Of a stretch of 64,000 bases of DNA, positions 33,670-42,959 are shown one piece after another. The notes beneath the pieces are model-generated. The model made no database searches. It was not told the DNA's origin and saw only the letters and a program-made list of their open reading frames with translations. Every line of letters starts with the position of its first letter. Position 1 is the first letter of the stretch. Made by a program: the position numbers and the translations under genes. Source of the stretch: Candidatus Pelagibacter communis (GTDB lineage: Bacteria > Pseudomonadota > Alphaproteobacteria > Pelagibacterales > Pelagibacteraceae); NCBI RefSeq assembly GCF_001180185.1, contig NZ_CVSS01000051.1, positions 1 through 64,000 of the forward strand. The letters are read 5' to 3'.

Positions 33670-35324
33670 TAATTATCTTTCACCATATCACTTTTCATTT
33701 CATCACCAAAATACTTTAAGATGTTCATAATGGGAGTTGGTATAGCTCCACAAAGGGCACATAAACAGCCTTTTTGCATGGTAATCAATAATTCATTGAG
33801 TAATTTAAGTGGAATTTTTGATGTTTTTTTCTTAGCTTGATCAAACATTTCCTTACCCCTATAAGAACCAAGCCTACCAGGAAAACATTTACCACATGAT
33901 TCTTCCGCAGAAAATTCAAATAAATGATGAATATATTCTGTCATTGGAAAATCTTTAGGAATACTTACAACACTAGCGTGTCCTAACATAAATCCTTTTG
34001 AAGTGAATTCTTGAAAGTCTAAGTTTAAGCTTTCGATTTCAGTTATAGGCACCACACCTCCCAAAGGACCACCAATTTGAAATGCTTTTATTTCTTCTTT
34101 ATAGCCACCACCAATTTCATTAAATATTTTTTTCATTGGCGTTCCCATGTCTATTTCATAAACCCCAGGTTTTTTAAAAAAACTATCCAAACAAACTAAT
34201 TTTGTACCTGCAGATTTTTTATTCCCAATTGAAGAGAATTTTTCTGAGCCATTAATTAAAATACCAGTTGCGGCTGCTAAAGTTTCTACATTGTTTACTA
34301 CTGTTGGTTTCTTATAAAGTCCTTCTGTAACAGGGAACGGTGGTCGAACATCTACTTCAGCTCTTCTTCCTTCGATTGATGCAATTAGAGCTGTTTCTTC
34401 TCCACAAATATATGCGCCCTGTCCAATACAAATTCCTAAATCAAATGAAAAATTTGTTCCTAAAATATTTTCACCTAACAAACCTAATTTTTTAAGTTCA
34501 TTAATACTTCCATTTATAGCTTCAATAGATTTAGGATATTCACCTCTGATATATAAAACACCCTCATTACTTCCTATTACGTGCCCACATATGACCATTC
34601 CAAAAATTACTTTAAGAGGCTGATCCTCTAGTAAATATCTATCTGAGAAAGCTCCAGAATCTCCTTCATCAGCATTACAAATAACATATTTTTTATCTCC
34701 TTTTGCTTTGCTGCAAAAGTCCCATTTCATTCCTGTAGGAAAACCAGCACCACCTCGACCAGTTAAATTTGAATCTAGTAATGATTTGATAATTTCTTTT
34801 TTATCTACCTTAAGAAATTTACTTAATTGATCTTTAAATTGATTTGTAGTTGATAGTTTATCATCCATTAAGAAACTAGTTGTTGCGTAACTTTTTGAAA
34901 AAAATTTTTCTTGTTTAATATTTTCACCTTTTAAAATTTGATCTATTTTTTCTATATCTTTTCCCGCATAGTTTTCTCCGTCATAGTGAAATGCATGATT
35001 TTCATAACAGTGACCTAAACAGAACATTTCTCCAACTTTATCATCTCCTAATTTTTCTTTTAATTTATCTTTCAGCTTTTCTTGTGTTCCTGCACACATA
35101 CACGCACTTCCGTTACAGACAAATGCTTTTTTTTCTCTATGAGAAGGTCTTAGAAATTCATAAAAACTCTCAGCACCATGTATAGTTGAAACACCTAAAT
35201 TGTATTCTTTTGCTATATCTTTAATATTCTTAGGTGAGTCATTAAGAACATTTTCGGACATTTTTTTAAATAAATTGTCCTTTAATCCAATTCTTCCTGA
35301 TAAGTTACTTATATTTTTTGACAC
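33669..35324 (-). CDS. fdsB: NAD-dependent formate dehydrogenase beta subunit with fused gamma domain
   Basis: This 551-residue protein fuses a NuoE-like thioredoxin-fold [2Fe-2S] domain (C70, C75, C102, C106) to a NuoF-like flavoprotein. The latter has the NADH/FMN motif GRGGAGFPTGMKWDFC and GEETALIASIEGRRAEVDVRPPFP, and ends with the [4Fe-4S] ligands ESCGKCFPGRLG and CLCAL. It passes electrons from the alpha subunit to NAD. In many bacteria the two parts are separate genes (fdsG and fdsB). Its stop overlaps the alpha start by one base. Confidence 0.92.
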   Translation of the reverse strand: MSKNISNLSGRIGLKDNLFKKMSENVLNDSPKNIKDIAKEYNLGVSTIHGAESFYEFLRPSHREKKAFVCNGSACMCAGTQEKLKDKLKEKLGDDKVGEMFCLGHCYENHAFHYDGENYAGKDIEKIDQILKGENIKQEKFFSKSYATTSFLMDDKLSTTNQFKDQLSKFLKVDKKEIIKSLLDSNLTGRGGAGFPTGMKWDFCSKAKGDKKYVICNADEGDSGAFSDRYLLEDQPLKVIFGMVICGHVIGSNEGVLYIRGEYPKSIEAINGSINELKKLGLLGENILGTNFSFDLGICIGQGAYICGEETALIASIEGRRAEVDVRPPFPVTEGLYKKPTVVNNVETLAAATGILINGSEKFSSIGNKKSAGTKLVCLDSFFKKPGVYEIDMGTPMKKIFNEIGGGYKEEIKAFQIGGPLGGVVPITEIESLNLDFQEFTSKGFMLGHASVVSIPKDFPMTEYIHHLFEFSAEESCGKCFPGRLGSYRGKEMFDQAKKKTSKIPLKLLNELLITMQKGCLCALCGAIPTPIMNILKYFGDEMKSDMVKDN

Positions 35325-35339
35325 CGCAAAATCCTTTAT

Positions 35340-36179
35340 TTAATTTACAATAACTTTTTTGTTGTTTGTGTAAATATTAAAACTGTCTCTCTTTACGAAA
35401 CCTATGAGGGTAATGTCAAATTTATTCGCTAAATCAACAGCTAGACTTGTTGGCGCACCAACCCCGATCATAATTCCAATATCTGTCATCAAAACCTTTT
35501 GAACTAACTCAAAATTTAATCTTCCTGAACAGGTAATAAATTGATTTTTAGGGTCGAATTGCTGATTAGTTAGCGCACAACCAACAAGTTTATCTAAAGC
35601 ATTATGCCTACCAACATCCTCTCGAAGTGCCACCAATTCTCCGTTACTTTTAAAAAGCCCACTTGCATGAATTCCGCCAGTTTTACTAAACTCTGATTGG
35701 TTTTGTCTTAAGATATTCGGAGATTGAACAATAACCTCCTTGCTTATTTTTGGTTCTGAGGGATGAATTTTATTTTTTTTAATTATTTCTAATGCATCAA
35801 GGGAGGATTTTCCACAAACACCACAAGAGGAGTTGGTTAAAAAATCTCTCTTTATTTTTGAGATATTAACATTTTCTGCATTATCTAAAGTTGCTAATAT
35901 TTTGTTTTGAATATTATATTGCCCAACTTTTTCTCCAAAACTTTTAATAGAATTTATTTCATTTAAATTTTGTATAATTTGCTCATTAAACAAAAAACCT
36001 TTGACAAGATCTTGATCATCTCCTGGGGTTCTCATTGTTATAGAGAGATTTTGATTTACCCATTTGTTATTTTCTTTAAATTTAAGAGAAATTTCTAATG
36101 GTTCCTCAACTGAAATTAAATCTTCAATATCTTCAAATTTGTTTGAGTTAAATTTTATAACTTTATATTTAGAATTCAT
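35340..36179 (-). CDS. fdhD: Formate dehydrogenase accessory sulfurtransferase FdhD
   Basis: FdhD carries sulfur from the cysteine desulfurase to the molybdenum cofactor and is needed for active formate dehydrogenase. The 279-residue protein has the redox pair in SSCGVCGKSSL (near residues 118-121) and the conserved GGIHASGLF and REDVGRHNALDKLVG segments. It is 15 bases upstream of the beta subunit gene and in the same direction, consistent with one formate dehydrogenase operon. Confidence 0.93.
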   Translation of the reverse strand: MNSKYKVIKFNSNKFEDIEDLISVEEPLEISLKFKENNKWVNQNLSITMRTPGDDQDLVKGFLFNEQIIQNLNEINSIKSFGEKVGQYNIQNKILATLDNAENVNISKIKRDFLTNSSCGVCGKSSLDALEIIKKNKIHPSEPKISKEVIVQSPNILRQNQSEFSKTGGIHASGLFKSNGELVALREDVGRHNALDKLVGCALTNQQFDPKNQFITCSGRLNFELVQKVLMTDIGIMIGVGAPTSLAVDLANKFDITLIGFVKRDSFNIYTNNKKVIVN

Positions 36180-36182
36180 AAT

Positions 36183-36659
36183 TTATTTTAAAGGATAATT
36201 TTTTTTTAAAATATATTTGTTAATAATTATTGCTAAAAGCAAAATTATAATACACCCAAAAATAATGGGATTAATTAAATAATCATAAGATGCACTCCCA
36301 ATGATAACTAATATAGGATTTCCACCTGCAGGTGGGTGAACAACATTAAAAAGTATCATTACAAAAACTCCTACACCAACAGCGATAGCAATATTTATAT
36401 AAATTGGGAGTGGAATTAAATGCACAAAAATTACTCCTACTAGAGCCGTTGATAAATGTCCAAAGAAAACATTTTTGGGTTGAGCAAATGGACTTTCTGG
36501 AAAACCAAATAATAAGACCATTGATGATCCAAAAGATCCCGCTATAAAATATCCAAGTGTACTTTTATAAGTTAGTATTGTTAGGACACCTATAGTTAAC
36601 GCAGAAAAAAAACCTGCTATTATAGCTTTTTGTAAAATTGATTTAGTAATTTTTATCAT
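36183..36659 (-). CDS. HPP family membrane protein
   Basis: A 158-residue protein with four to five hydrophobic segments and the family name motif HPP in VVHPPAGGNPILVI (near residue 108), preceded by FGSSMVLLFGFPESPFAQPKNVFFGH. HPP proteins of cyanobacteria and plastids are implicated in nitrite transport; the role in this formate dehydrogenase operon is unknown. A small-anion transport role, for example formate or nitrite, is a guess from context. Confidence 0.8.
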   Translation of the reverse strand: MIKITKSILQKAIIAGFFSALTIGVLTILTYKSTLGYFIAGSFGSSMVLLFGFPESPFAQPKNVFFGHLSTALVGVIFVHLIPLPIYINIAIAVGVGVFVMILFNVVHPPAGGNPILVIIGSASYDYLINPIIFGCIIILLLAIIINKYILKKNYPLK

Positions 36660-37058
36660 TTAAATATTTAACGCTTTCGCAATTGTTTTAAGAGGTAATA
36701 ATAAACACTCTTTTCTAGATAAATTTTTTTTATTAAGAATTTCTTTAAAATCTTGCCATTGTTTTTCTAAACTTATTGCAACACCATCGAACAGGTATTC
36801 CCCAACAGAAATAAACTTTTTTATTTCGTCAATTTTTTTTTCTTTAATTTTTCTTGAAAGTAAACTTACTGAAGCTTGGCAATAAATACACGATTTACAT
36901 TGATAGCCCATGTCTTTCACAATTTGATCTTTAACTACTAGGCTGATTTCCATTTCATCACCACATAATGGATTTTTATGTTTAGACTTATGTGTATAAT
37001 TGTTAAGAACTTTACTATTTTCAGTATGTGATGCAATTTCTAAAATTTTTAAATCCAT
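36660..37058 (-). CDS. SufU/IscU-like iron-sulfur scaffold protein
   Basis: A 132-residue NifU N-terminal-type protein. It shows C32 with D34 in NPLCGDEMEI, then C54, C57 and C60 in GYQCKSCIYCQASVSLLS, and C119 in SRKECLLLPLKTIAKAL, the order of the three cluster ligands of IscU/SufU plus extra cysteines. Such proteins assemble and hand over Fe-S clusters. Lying one base from the HPP gene in the formate dehydrogenase operon, it may serve the many clusters of FdsA and FdsB. This dedicated role is inference. Confidence 0.75.
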   Translation of the reverse strand: MDLKILEIASHTENSKVLNNYTHKSKHKNPLCGDEMEISLVVKDQIVKDMGYQCKSCIYCQASVSLLSRKIKEKKIDEIKKFISVGEYLFDGVAISLEKQWQDFKEILNKKNLSRKECLLLPLKTIAKALNI

Positions 37059-37100
37059 TTAATTTCTTTATTTCATTAATTAATGTTTTATATTTTAATA

Positions 37101-37712
37101 ATGAATTTTAACAAAATTTTATCTGTAGTTCTAGCAGGAGGTAAGTCTAAACGCTTTGGTGAGGACAAATCACAAGCAAAATTAGCTGGAAAACTACTTA
37201 TTGATTATATTTTATCTGAGTTAATTGATGAATTTAATGAAGTTTTGATTGTGACAAATAATTCAATCAAACATATGTACTCTGACAAAATAACTAAGAT
37301 CACTGATGTAAAACAAAATCACGGACCTTTAGGTGGTATTTTTAGCGCAATGAAATGGGTAAAAGATAATAAAAAATCTTATAAATGGATTGCATCTTTT
37401 CCAGCAGATACACCTTTATTTAAAATAGATATTTTTAAAAATTTTTTAAATAAAATTAATGAGAAAGAAAGCGAGTTATTTTTTATGAAAACAGATAAAA
37501 AAAGACATAATATTTTTGGTTTATGGTCAATTGATTTGATTGATCAGTTAGAGAAGGACTTAGAAAATGGATCAAGAAAGGTTGAAAAATGGGCAAATAA
37601 TATTGGAGTTAAAACAATAAATATGTCTTTTGAAAAAGATGACTCATTTTTTAATATAAATACAAAGGAAGAATTAGAGAAAGCAAAAAAAATTTTAGAT
37701 GATCAGTTATAA
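37101..37712 (+). CDS. mobA: Molybdenum cofactor guanylyltransferase MobA
   Basis: MobA adds GMP to molybdopterin to make the guanine dinucleotide form used by formate dehydrogenase. The N-terminal nucleotide site SVVLAGGKSKRFGEDKSQAKLAGK and the later FPADTPLF motif are visible. An ATG at 37083 would add six residues; the ATG at 37101 fits the family start better. It is divergent from the formate dehydrogenase operon and overlaps moeA by 14 bases. Confidence 0.9.
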   Translation: MNFNKILSVVLAGGKSKRFGEDKSQAKLAGKLLIDYILSELIDEFNEVLIVTNNSIKHMYSDKITKITDVKQNHGPLGGIFSAMKWVKDNKKSYKWIASFPADTPLFKIDIFKNFLNKINEKESELFFMKTDKKRHNIFGLWSIDLIDQLEKDLENGSRKVEKWANNIGVKTINMSFEKDDSFFNINTKEELEKAKKILDDQL

Positions 37713-38946
37713 ATCTGCAAAAAAAATTTTAAAAAATACAAAGATTAGTATTAAAGATGAAGTCATTTCATTATCAAAATCACTAAATAGAGTTACATCA
37801 AAAGATATCTATTCCCAATCTGACCATCCCTCTGCTAATAATGCAGCCTTTGATGGTTTTGCTATAAATTCAAAAGATACAATCAGTTTAAAAAAAAAAA
37901 TTCAAAAAAAATTTAAAATTATAGGATTAATTTCAGCTGGAAAAAAACCACTCAAAAGAAAAATCAAAAAGTTTCAAACAGTCGAAATAATGACTGGAGG
38001 AATTATTCCCAAACCTTTTAATACTATAATTCCAATTGAACAAATTAAATTTTATCCTAATAGAACAAATCCAAAATCGATTATTATTGATAAAAGAATT
38101 AACAAATATGATTATGTTCGTTTTCAAGGTTCTGATTACAAAAAAAAACAATTAGTTATAAAAAAAGGAACGATTATTCAATCCAACCATATTCTAGCTT
38201 TAAAAACATTAGGTATCGCAAATATAAAAGTAAAAAAAAAATTAAATATCGTTTTTTTTGCTACTGGCAATGAAATTTCGAATCTTAGCAAGATTCCAAA
38301 ATGGAAGGTCAGAAATTCAAATACTTATTTTATTGAAAGTTTAAAAAAAAACTTTTTATTTGATTTTAAAAAAGGTCAGATTTTAAGAGACCACCATCAA
38401 AATAAATTTAAATCTAAACTTTACAAAATATTAAAATCAAAATTTGATATTATTATTACATCAGGTGCTGTTTCTGCAGGAAAATTTGATTACATTCCAG
38501 AGGTGGTTAAACTTTTTAAAACTTCTAGTTATTTTAAAGGTGTTAAGATAAGGCCAGGGAAACCAATTCTGTTTGCCAAGATAAATAATAAAGCAATATT
38601 TGGTTTACCAGGAAACCCAATATCATCAGCAGCTTGTTTTAGATTTTTTGTTTATCCTTACATAGAAAATTTATTAAATTTATCTAGGGAAAAACCAGTA
38701 AAAGCTGTTTTGAGTAATAACTTCAAAAAAAAGAAAAATTTTACACGTTTTATAAAAAGCAAGCTTAGTACAACTAATAATGGTAAAATCAATGTCAAGT
38801 TATTACCTGGCCAAGAGTCCTTCAGAGTAAGATCTTTTGTTGAGTCTAATGCTTGGGCAATTCTCCCAAGTGGGAAATCAAAATTTAAAAAAGGTCAAAT
38901 TATTGATTGTTTTTTCCCCAATCATTCAAATAAATTTTTAGATTAA
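37699..38946 (+). CDS. moeA: Molybdopterin molybdenumtransferase MoeA
   Basis: MoeA inserts molybdate into adenylated molybdopterin. The 415-residue protein has the conserved ANNAAFDGFAINSKD start, VEIMTGGIIPKPFNTIIPIEQ, and the later ITSGAVSAGKFDYIPEV and KPILFAKINNKAIFGLPGNPISS. It is unusually rich in lysine and isoleucine, as expected for AT-rich DNA. Together with mobA, divergent to the formate dehydrogenase operon, it supports a Mo-dependent enzyme. Confidence 0.92.
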   Translation: MISYKSAKKILKNTKISIKDEVISLSKSLNRVTSKDIYSQSDHPSANNAAFDGFAINSKDTISLKKKIQKKFKIIGLISAGKKPLKRKIKKFQTVEIMTGGIIPKPFNTIIPIEQIKFYPNRTNPKSIIIDKRINKYDYVRFQGSDYKKKQLVIKKGTIIQSNHILALKTLGIANIKVKKKLNIVFFATGNEISNLSKIPKWKVRNSNTYFIESLKKNFLFDFKKGQILRDHHQNKFKSKLYKILKSKFDIIITSGAVSAGKFDYIPEVVKLFKTSSYFKGVKIRPGKPILFAKINNKAIFGLPGNPISSAACFRFFVYPYIENLLNLSREKPVKAVLSNNFKKKKNFTRFIKSKLSTTNNGKINVKLLPGQESFRVRSFVESNAWAILPSGKSKFKKGQIIDCFFPNHSNKFLD

Positions 38947-38996
38947 AGAGCTCTAATTTTGTTGTAGTTATAATTTTTTGAATTAATCTTCTTAAG

Positions 38997-39902
38997 ATGA
39001 TTGAATTAAAAAATCCAAAAATTGCAATTCCTGTTGTTATGTTCGCGGGTATTTTATGGTCATTTGGACCTTTAGTTGTGAGGTACATGGATAACCCAAA
39101 TTTAGTTCCATGGCAGTATATTTTTGGAAGAGGACTAACAATATTTATTATTCTAAATCTTTATTTGTATTTTGAAGAAGGTCTAAAATTTTGGAAAAAC
39201 TATCTTAAGATAGGTAAATCAGGAATTTTAGGCGGTTGTGGTTTAGGTATTGCTATGATTTCTTTTATCTATTCAATAACAAACACCACTGCGGCAGTAA
39301 CTTTGTTATGTCTAGCCGCTATGCCTTTTTTTACAGCACTTTTAGCATTTATTTTTCTAAAAGAACAAATATCTTTAAATGTTTGGATTTCTATTATCGT
39401 CGCTACTATAGGAATTGTGATAATGGCTTTTGGAAACAAAGAAGAAAATTCACTTGTTGGATTAATTTTTGGAATTACATCTTCAATAGGATTTTCTATT
39501 TTTTCCGTAACTTTGAGATGGAAAAAAGATACTCCTAAATTCACAACTGTTGCTTTTGCAGGATTATTTTGTCTTGTAACTGCTACAATTATAATTTTTT
39601 TGAAAGGACAAGTTTTTTTTTCATCCAGTTATAACGGAACTCTATTTTCTATACATGGAACTTTAGTTTGTCTTGGATTAATTTTGTATTCTATAGGTTC
39701 AAAAGCAATACCAGCTGCAGAACTTACTTTGCTTTCACTGACTGAGGTAATTGGGGGGATTTTTTGGGTATGGTTACCTTTATTCGGAATAAATGAAATA
39801 CCAGATACTAATACAATAATTGGGGGCTTCTTTTTGTTTATATCATTATTTTATTATAGCTTGATAATGAAATGGAATAAAAGATATATCGGTTTAAATT
39901 AA
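38997..39902 (+). CDS. EamA/DMT family transporter
   Basis: A ten-segment EamA transporter of 301 residues with WQYIFGRGLTIFIILNLYLYF early, FIFLKEQISLNVWISIIVATIGIVIMAFG at the middle, and a GGFFLFISLFYYSLIM end. It is followed 15 bases later by the creatinase gene, with an amidinotransferase and a MOSC gene beyond. By position it may export or import a guanidino compound or its product, but the sequence itself does not show the substrate. Confidence 0.84.
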   Translation: MIELKNPKIAIPVVMFAGILWSFGPLVVRYMDNPNLVPWQYIFGRGLTIFIILNLYLYFEEGLKFWKNYLKIGKSGILGGCGLGIAMISFIYSITNTTAAVTLLCLAAMPFFTALLAFIFLKEQISLNVWISIIVATIGIVIMAFGNKEENSLVGLIFGITSSIGFSIFSVTLRWKKDTPKFTTVAFAGLFCLVTATIIIFLKGQVFFSSSYNGTLFSIHGTLVCLGLILYSIGSKAIPAAELTLLSLTEVIGGIFWVWLPLFGINEIPDTNTIIGGFFLFISLFYYSLIMKWNKRYIGLN

Positions 39903-39917
39903 TTATTGGAGAAGTAA

Positions 39918-41135
39918 ATGGAAAGACCAGATTTTTTTACATTAAAAAATGGTGAAAAAGTAAAACTTCCTTTCTCAGATGCGGAATATAAAAATAGGGT
40001 TTTTAAATTAAGAAAAGTTATGTCTGATAATGATATAGATATGATAATTCTAACTTCCATTCATAATATTGCTTATTATACAGGATTTATTTATTGTTCA
40101 TTTGGTAGACCCTATGGTTGTTTAATAACTCAAACTAAGATGGTTACAATATCTGCAAATATTGATGCAAGCCAACCATGGAGAAGATCACATTGTGAAA
40201 ATATTATATATACAGATTGGAAAAGAGATAACTTTTTAAGAGCAATAGTGTCAATAATTGGAAGAAACGATCCACCAAAATCTATTGGTATAGAAAATGA
40301 TCATGTGACTTTGGATGCAAAAGATAAACTAAATACTATTTTTGGTGAGTCAATTTTTAAAGATATCTCAAAACATTTAATGAAACAAAGAATGATAAAA
40401 TCTGATGAGGAAATAAAGATAATTAAAAATGGTGCAAGAATTGCAGATTTAGGAGCAGAGGAAATCATAAAACATATTCAACCTGGTGAAACAGAGTTAG
40501 AAATTGCGATTGCAGGAAGAGATCGAATGGAGAGGGAGATTGCTAAAGTATATCCAGAGGCAGAATATATGGATACTTGGGTTTGGTTTCAGTCAGGGAT
40601 AAATACTGACGGAGCTCATAATCCAAAAACCAATAGAGTTTTACAAAATGGAGATATTTTATCTTTAAATACATTTCCAATGATTTCAGGATATTATACA
40701 GCTCTTGAAAGAACATTATTTGTTAATGAGGTAGATGAAGCTTCTCTGAAAGCCTGGGAAGCTAATGTTAAAGTTCATAAACGTGGTCTAGAATTGATAA
40801 AACCAGGTATAAAATGTTCTCAGATATGTGAAGAGTTGAACAATCTTTTTGCTGAGCTTGGATATTTACAGTATAGAACTTTTGGGTACGGACATTCTTT
40901 TGGGATGTTATCTCACTTTTATGGAAGAGAAGCAGGATTAGAATTAAGAGAGGACATTGACACTACATTAGAGAAAAACATGGTAGTATCAATGGAACCA
41001 ATGATAATGATTCCTGAGGGAAAACCGGGCGCAGGAGGATATCGGGAACATGATATTTTGGTTATAAAAGAAAATACTTCCGAAAATATAACTAAATTTC
41101 CATTTGGACCTGAAAATAATATTGTAAAGAATTAA
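39918..41135 (+). CDS. Creatinase (creatine amidinohydrolase)
   Basis: This M24-fold (pita-bread) enzyme hydrolyses creatine to sarcosine and urea. It resembles Pseudomonas creatinase along the whole length (405 residues). The catalytic base equivalent to H232 is H234 in GINTDGAHNP; E264 in YYTALERTLF, R337 in SHFYGREAG and E360 in VVSMEPMIM match the known substrate-binding residues at a constant offset of two; R64 in YCSFGRPY is also kept. The metal ligands of M24 peptidases are not conserved, as in true creatinases. A GGAG lies nine bases before the ATG. Confidence 0.9.
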   Translation: MERPDFFTLKNGEKVKLPFSDAEYKNRVFKLRKVMSDNDIDMIILTSIHNIAYYTGFIYCSFGRPYGCLITQTKMVTISANIDASQPWRRSHCENIIYTDWKRDNFLRAIVSIIGRNDPPKSIGIENDHVTLDAKDKLNTIFGESIFKDISKHLMKQRMIKSDEEIKIIKNGARIADLGAEEIIKHIQPGETELEIAIAGRDRMEREIAKVYPEAEYMDTWVWFQSGINTDGAHNPKTNRVLQNGDILSLNTFPMISGYYTALERTLFVNEVDEASLKAWEANVKVHKRGLELIKPGIKCSQICEELNNLFAELGYLQYRTFGYGHSFGMLSHFYGREAGLELREDIDTTLEKNMVVSMEPMIMIPEGKPGAGGYREHDILVIKENTSENITKFPFGPENNIVKN

Positions 41136-42248
41136 ATGAAAAATAAAACAATCGTAAATAGCTGGAACGAGTGGGATCCATTAAAACATGTAATAGTTGG
41201 TCGTGCGGATGGTACCTGTATACCTGCACCTGAACCAGCGTTAGACGCAAAAGTTCCTGAAGATAGTGATATGAGGGGTCAATTTGGACCAAGAACAAAA
41301 GATACAGTGGATAAAGCTAATGAGCTTTTGGATAATTTTTCATTGATGTTGGAAAAACGAGGAATTAAGGTTGATAGACCAACTCCTTTAGATTTCAATC
41401 AACCAACTTCGACACCAGACTGGAAGACTGAAACTATGTTTGGTTGCATGCCTCCAAGAGATGTTTTGCTTACAGTTGGAAATGAAATACTAGAGGCAAC
41501 AATGAGTTATAGATGTAGGTGGTTTGAGTATCTTAGTTATAGACCCCTTTTAAAACAATACTATAACGAAGATCCAAACATGAGACATGAGTCAGCACCA
41601 AAACCTAGATTAACTGATGTTGATTACAGAAAAGATTATTTATCTGAAAAAATTGGTATTCAAAAAAGACTTGAATGGACTGAAAAAAAATATTTTGTAA
41701 CTACTGAAGAAGAGCCATTATTTGATGCTGCAGATGTTTTAAGATTTGGAAAGGATTTAGTCGTTCAACATGGATTTACTACTAATCTGAAAGGAATTGA
41801 TTGGTTGAGAAGACACTATAGAAATCACAGAGTTCATGCTGTGAATTTTCCAGGTGATCCTTATCCAATTCATATTGATGCAACATTTACTCCAATCAAA
41901 GAGGGCCTTATCATTAACAATCCACAAAGAAGATTACCAAAAGAACAGAGAAAATTATTTGAGAATAATGGTTGGCAGATTCTTGATAGTGCTCAACCTG
42001 CACATAATGAACCTCCTGCACTTTGCTATTCGTCTGTCTGGCTATCAATGAATGTTCTCGTGCTTGATCCTAAAACTGTTTGTGTAGAAAAAAGTGAGGT
42101 TTTTCAAGCTGATCAATTAGATAGAATAGGGATGGAAGTTATTCCAGTTGAATTAAGAGATGCGTACGCTTTTGGTGGAGGTTTACACTGTTGTACCGCT
42201 GATGTTTATAGAGAGGGTGAATTAAAAGATTATTTTCCAAATCAATGA
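41136..42248 (+). CDS. Glycine amidinotransferase-like enzyme
   Basis: The 370-residue protein belongs to the AGAT group of guanidino-group-modifying enzymes: SWNEWDPLKHVIVGRADGTCIPAPEPA at the start, then EEPLFDAADVLRFGKDLV. The catalytic triad is complete (D197, H246 in PIHIDATF, C352 in GGGLHCCTADVYREG), comparable to D254, H303 and C407 of the human enzyme. AGAT moves an amidino group between arginine and glycine via a covalent cysteine. It follows the creatinase without any gap. Whether it makes or consumes guanidinoacetate, or uses another acceptor, is open. Confidence 0.86.
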   Translation: MKNKTIVNSWNEWDPLKHVIVGRADGTCIPAPEPALDAKVPEDSDMRGQFGPRTKDTVDKANELLDNFSLMLEKRGIKVDRPTPLDFNQPTSTPDWKTETMFGCMPPRDVLLTVGNEILEATMSYRCRWFEYLSYRPLLKQYYNEDPNMRHESAPKPRLTDVDYRKDYLSEKIGIQKRLEWTEKKYFVTTEEEPLFDAADVLRFGKDLVVQHGFTTNLKGIDWLRRHYRNHRVHAVNFPGDPYPIHIDATFTPIKEGLIINNPQRRLPKEQRKLFENNGWQILDSAQPAHNEPPALCYSSVWLSMNVLVLDPKTVCVEKSEVFQADQLDRIGMEVIPVELRDAYAFGGGLHCCTADVYREGELKDYFPNQ

Positions 42249-42251
42249 TTT

Positions 42252-42692
42252 ATGTCAAAGGTTTTTAAATTAGGAATATCTAGTGAAAATAATAAAAAAA
42301 TTACTGAGGTAGACCATATAGAGGTATTAGCAAATAAAGGTATTATTGGGGACAGACATTTTAGTGATTATAATGATCCATATTGTCAATTATCGCTAAT
42401 CGAATCAGAAAATATTGATTTTTATAACTTAAAATATAGTTTGGATATCCCTTATGTAAATTTTAGAAGAAATATAGTTACAAAAGGTATTAGGCTCAAT
42501 CAATTAGTTGGAAAAAAATTTAAAATTGGAAGTGTTGAATTAGAGGGAATTGATCTATGTCGACCATGCAGGCACTTAACTGAGATTCTAGGTCAAGATA
42601 ATATTTTAAAAGAATTTTTAAGAAAAGGTGGTTTAAGATGTCAAATTTTATCATCATCTAGAATAAGAGTAGGTGATAAAATTATTTGTTAA
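42252..42692 (+). CDS. MOSC domain protein
   Basis: A 146-residue MOSC protein with the conserved cysteine region LEGIDLCRPCRHLTEIL (near residues 97-113) and a GIIGDRHF motif. MOSC domains carry sulfur or bind the molybdenum cofactor. It is the last gene of the run beginning at 38997. Its stop overlaps that of the convergent small gene by four bases. Its link with creatine metabolism is unclear. Confidence 0.8.
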   Translation: MSKVFKLGISSENNKKITEVDHIEVLANKGIIGDRHFSDYNDPYCQLSLIESENIDFYNLKYSLDIPYVNFRRNIVTKGIRLNQLVGKKFKIGSVELEGIDLCRPCRHLTEILGQDNILKEFLRKGGLRCQILSSSRIRVGDKIIC

Positions 42693-42916
42693 TCAGGATT
42701 TTTTTTTAAATAATCTAAATATTGAACAATTTCATTATATTTTTCATCAGGAATATCTTTGTAACTCATTTTAAATTTGTTTTTAATACATATTGCTACA
42801 TGAGCATACGGATTTCTTCCTTTTGGATGGTTCGGACTTTCGGGAAGTTTTCCAACCAAATAATCGCCAGCTTCCTGAATAATTTTCCACAGTTTACTTG
42901 CGTTTTCTTTGTTCAC
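42689..42916 (-). CDS. Small conserved hypothetical protein (75 residues)
   Basis: No function is recognised. The protein is hydrophilic, starts at GTG, and has a WKIIQEAGDYLVGKLPESPNHPKGRNPYAHVAICIK pattern divided by a Pro/His/Arg-rich turn, with an ending rich in Lys and Tyr. It is translated convergently with the MOSC gene. A truncated paralogue of its first 20 residues lies at 45206-45274, and a 26-base direct repeat begins 18 bases upstream of its start. The family seems to be repeated in this genome. Confidence 0.62.
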   Translation of the reverse strand: MNKENASKLWKIIQEAGDYLVGKLPESPNHPKGRNPYAHVAICIKNKFKMSYKDIPDEKYNEIVQYLDYLKKNPD

Positions 42917-42933
42917 ACACTCACTTTTCTTAT

Positions 42934-42959
42934 TTTATCTCTTTTGTATCTAGTTTGTA
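42934..42959 (+). repeat. Left copy of 26-base direct repeat flanking the GC-richer cassette
   Basis: This copy differs from 45065-45090 at one base only (C at 42941 against T). Its right half is a short tandem: GTATCTAGTTT occurs twice in a row from 42946. It lies between the small conserved gene and the TetR gene. No inverted terminal repeats or transposase are seen, so an attachment-site or recombination origin is more likely than an insertion sequence. Confidence 0.8.

Noticed and set aside
36660-37100. Poly-T and poly-A runs as intrinsic terminators in many spacers
   Set aside because: Such runs are everywhere in this AT-rich DNA. Only the two sites with GC-containing stems (3599 and 8385) were accepted.
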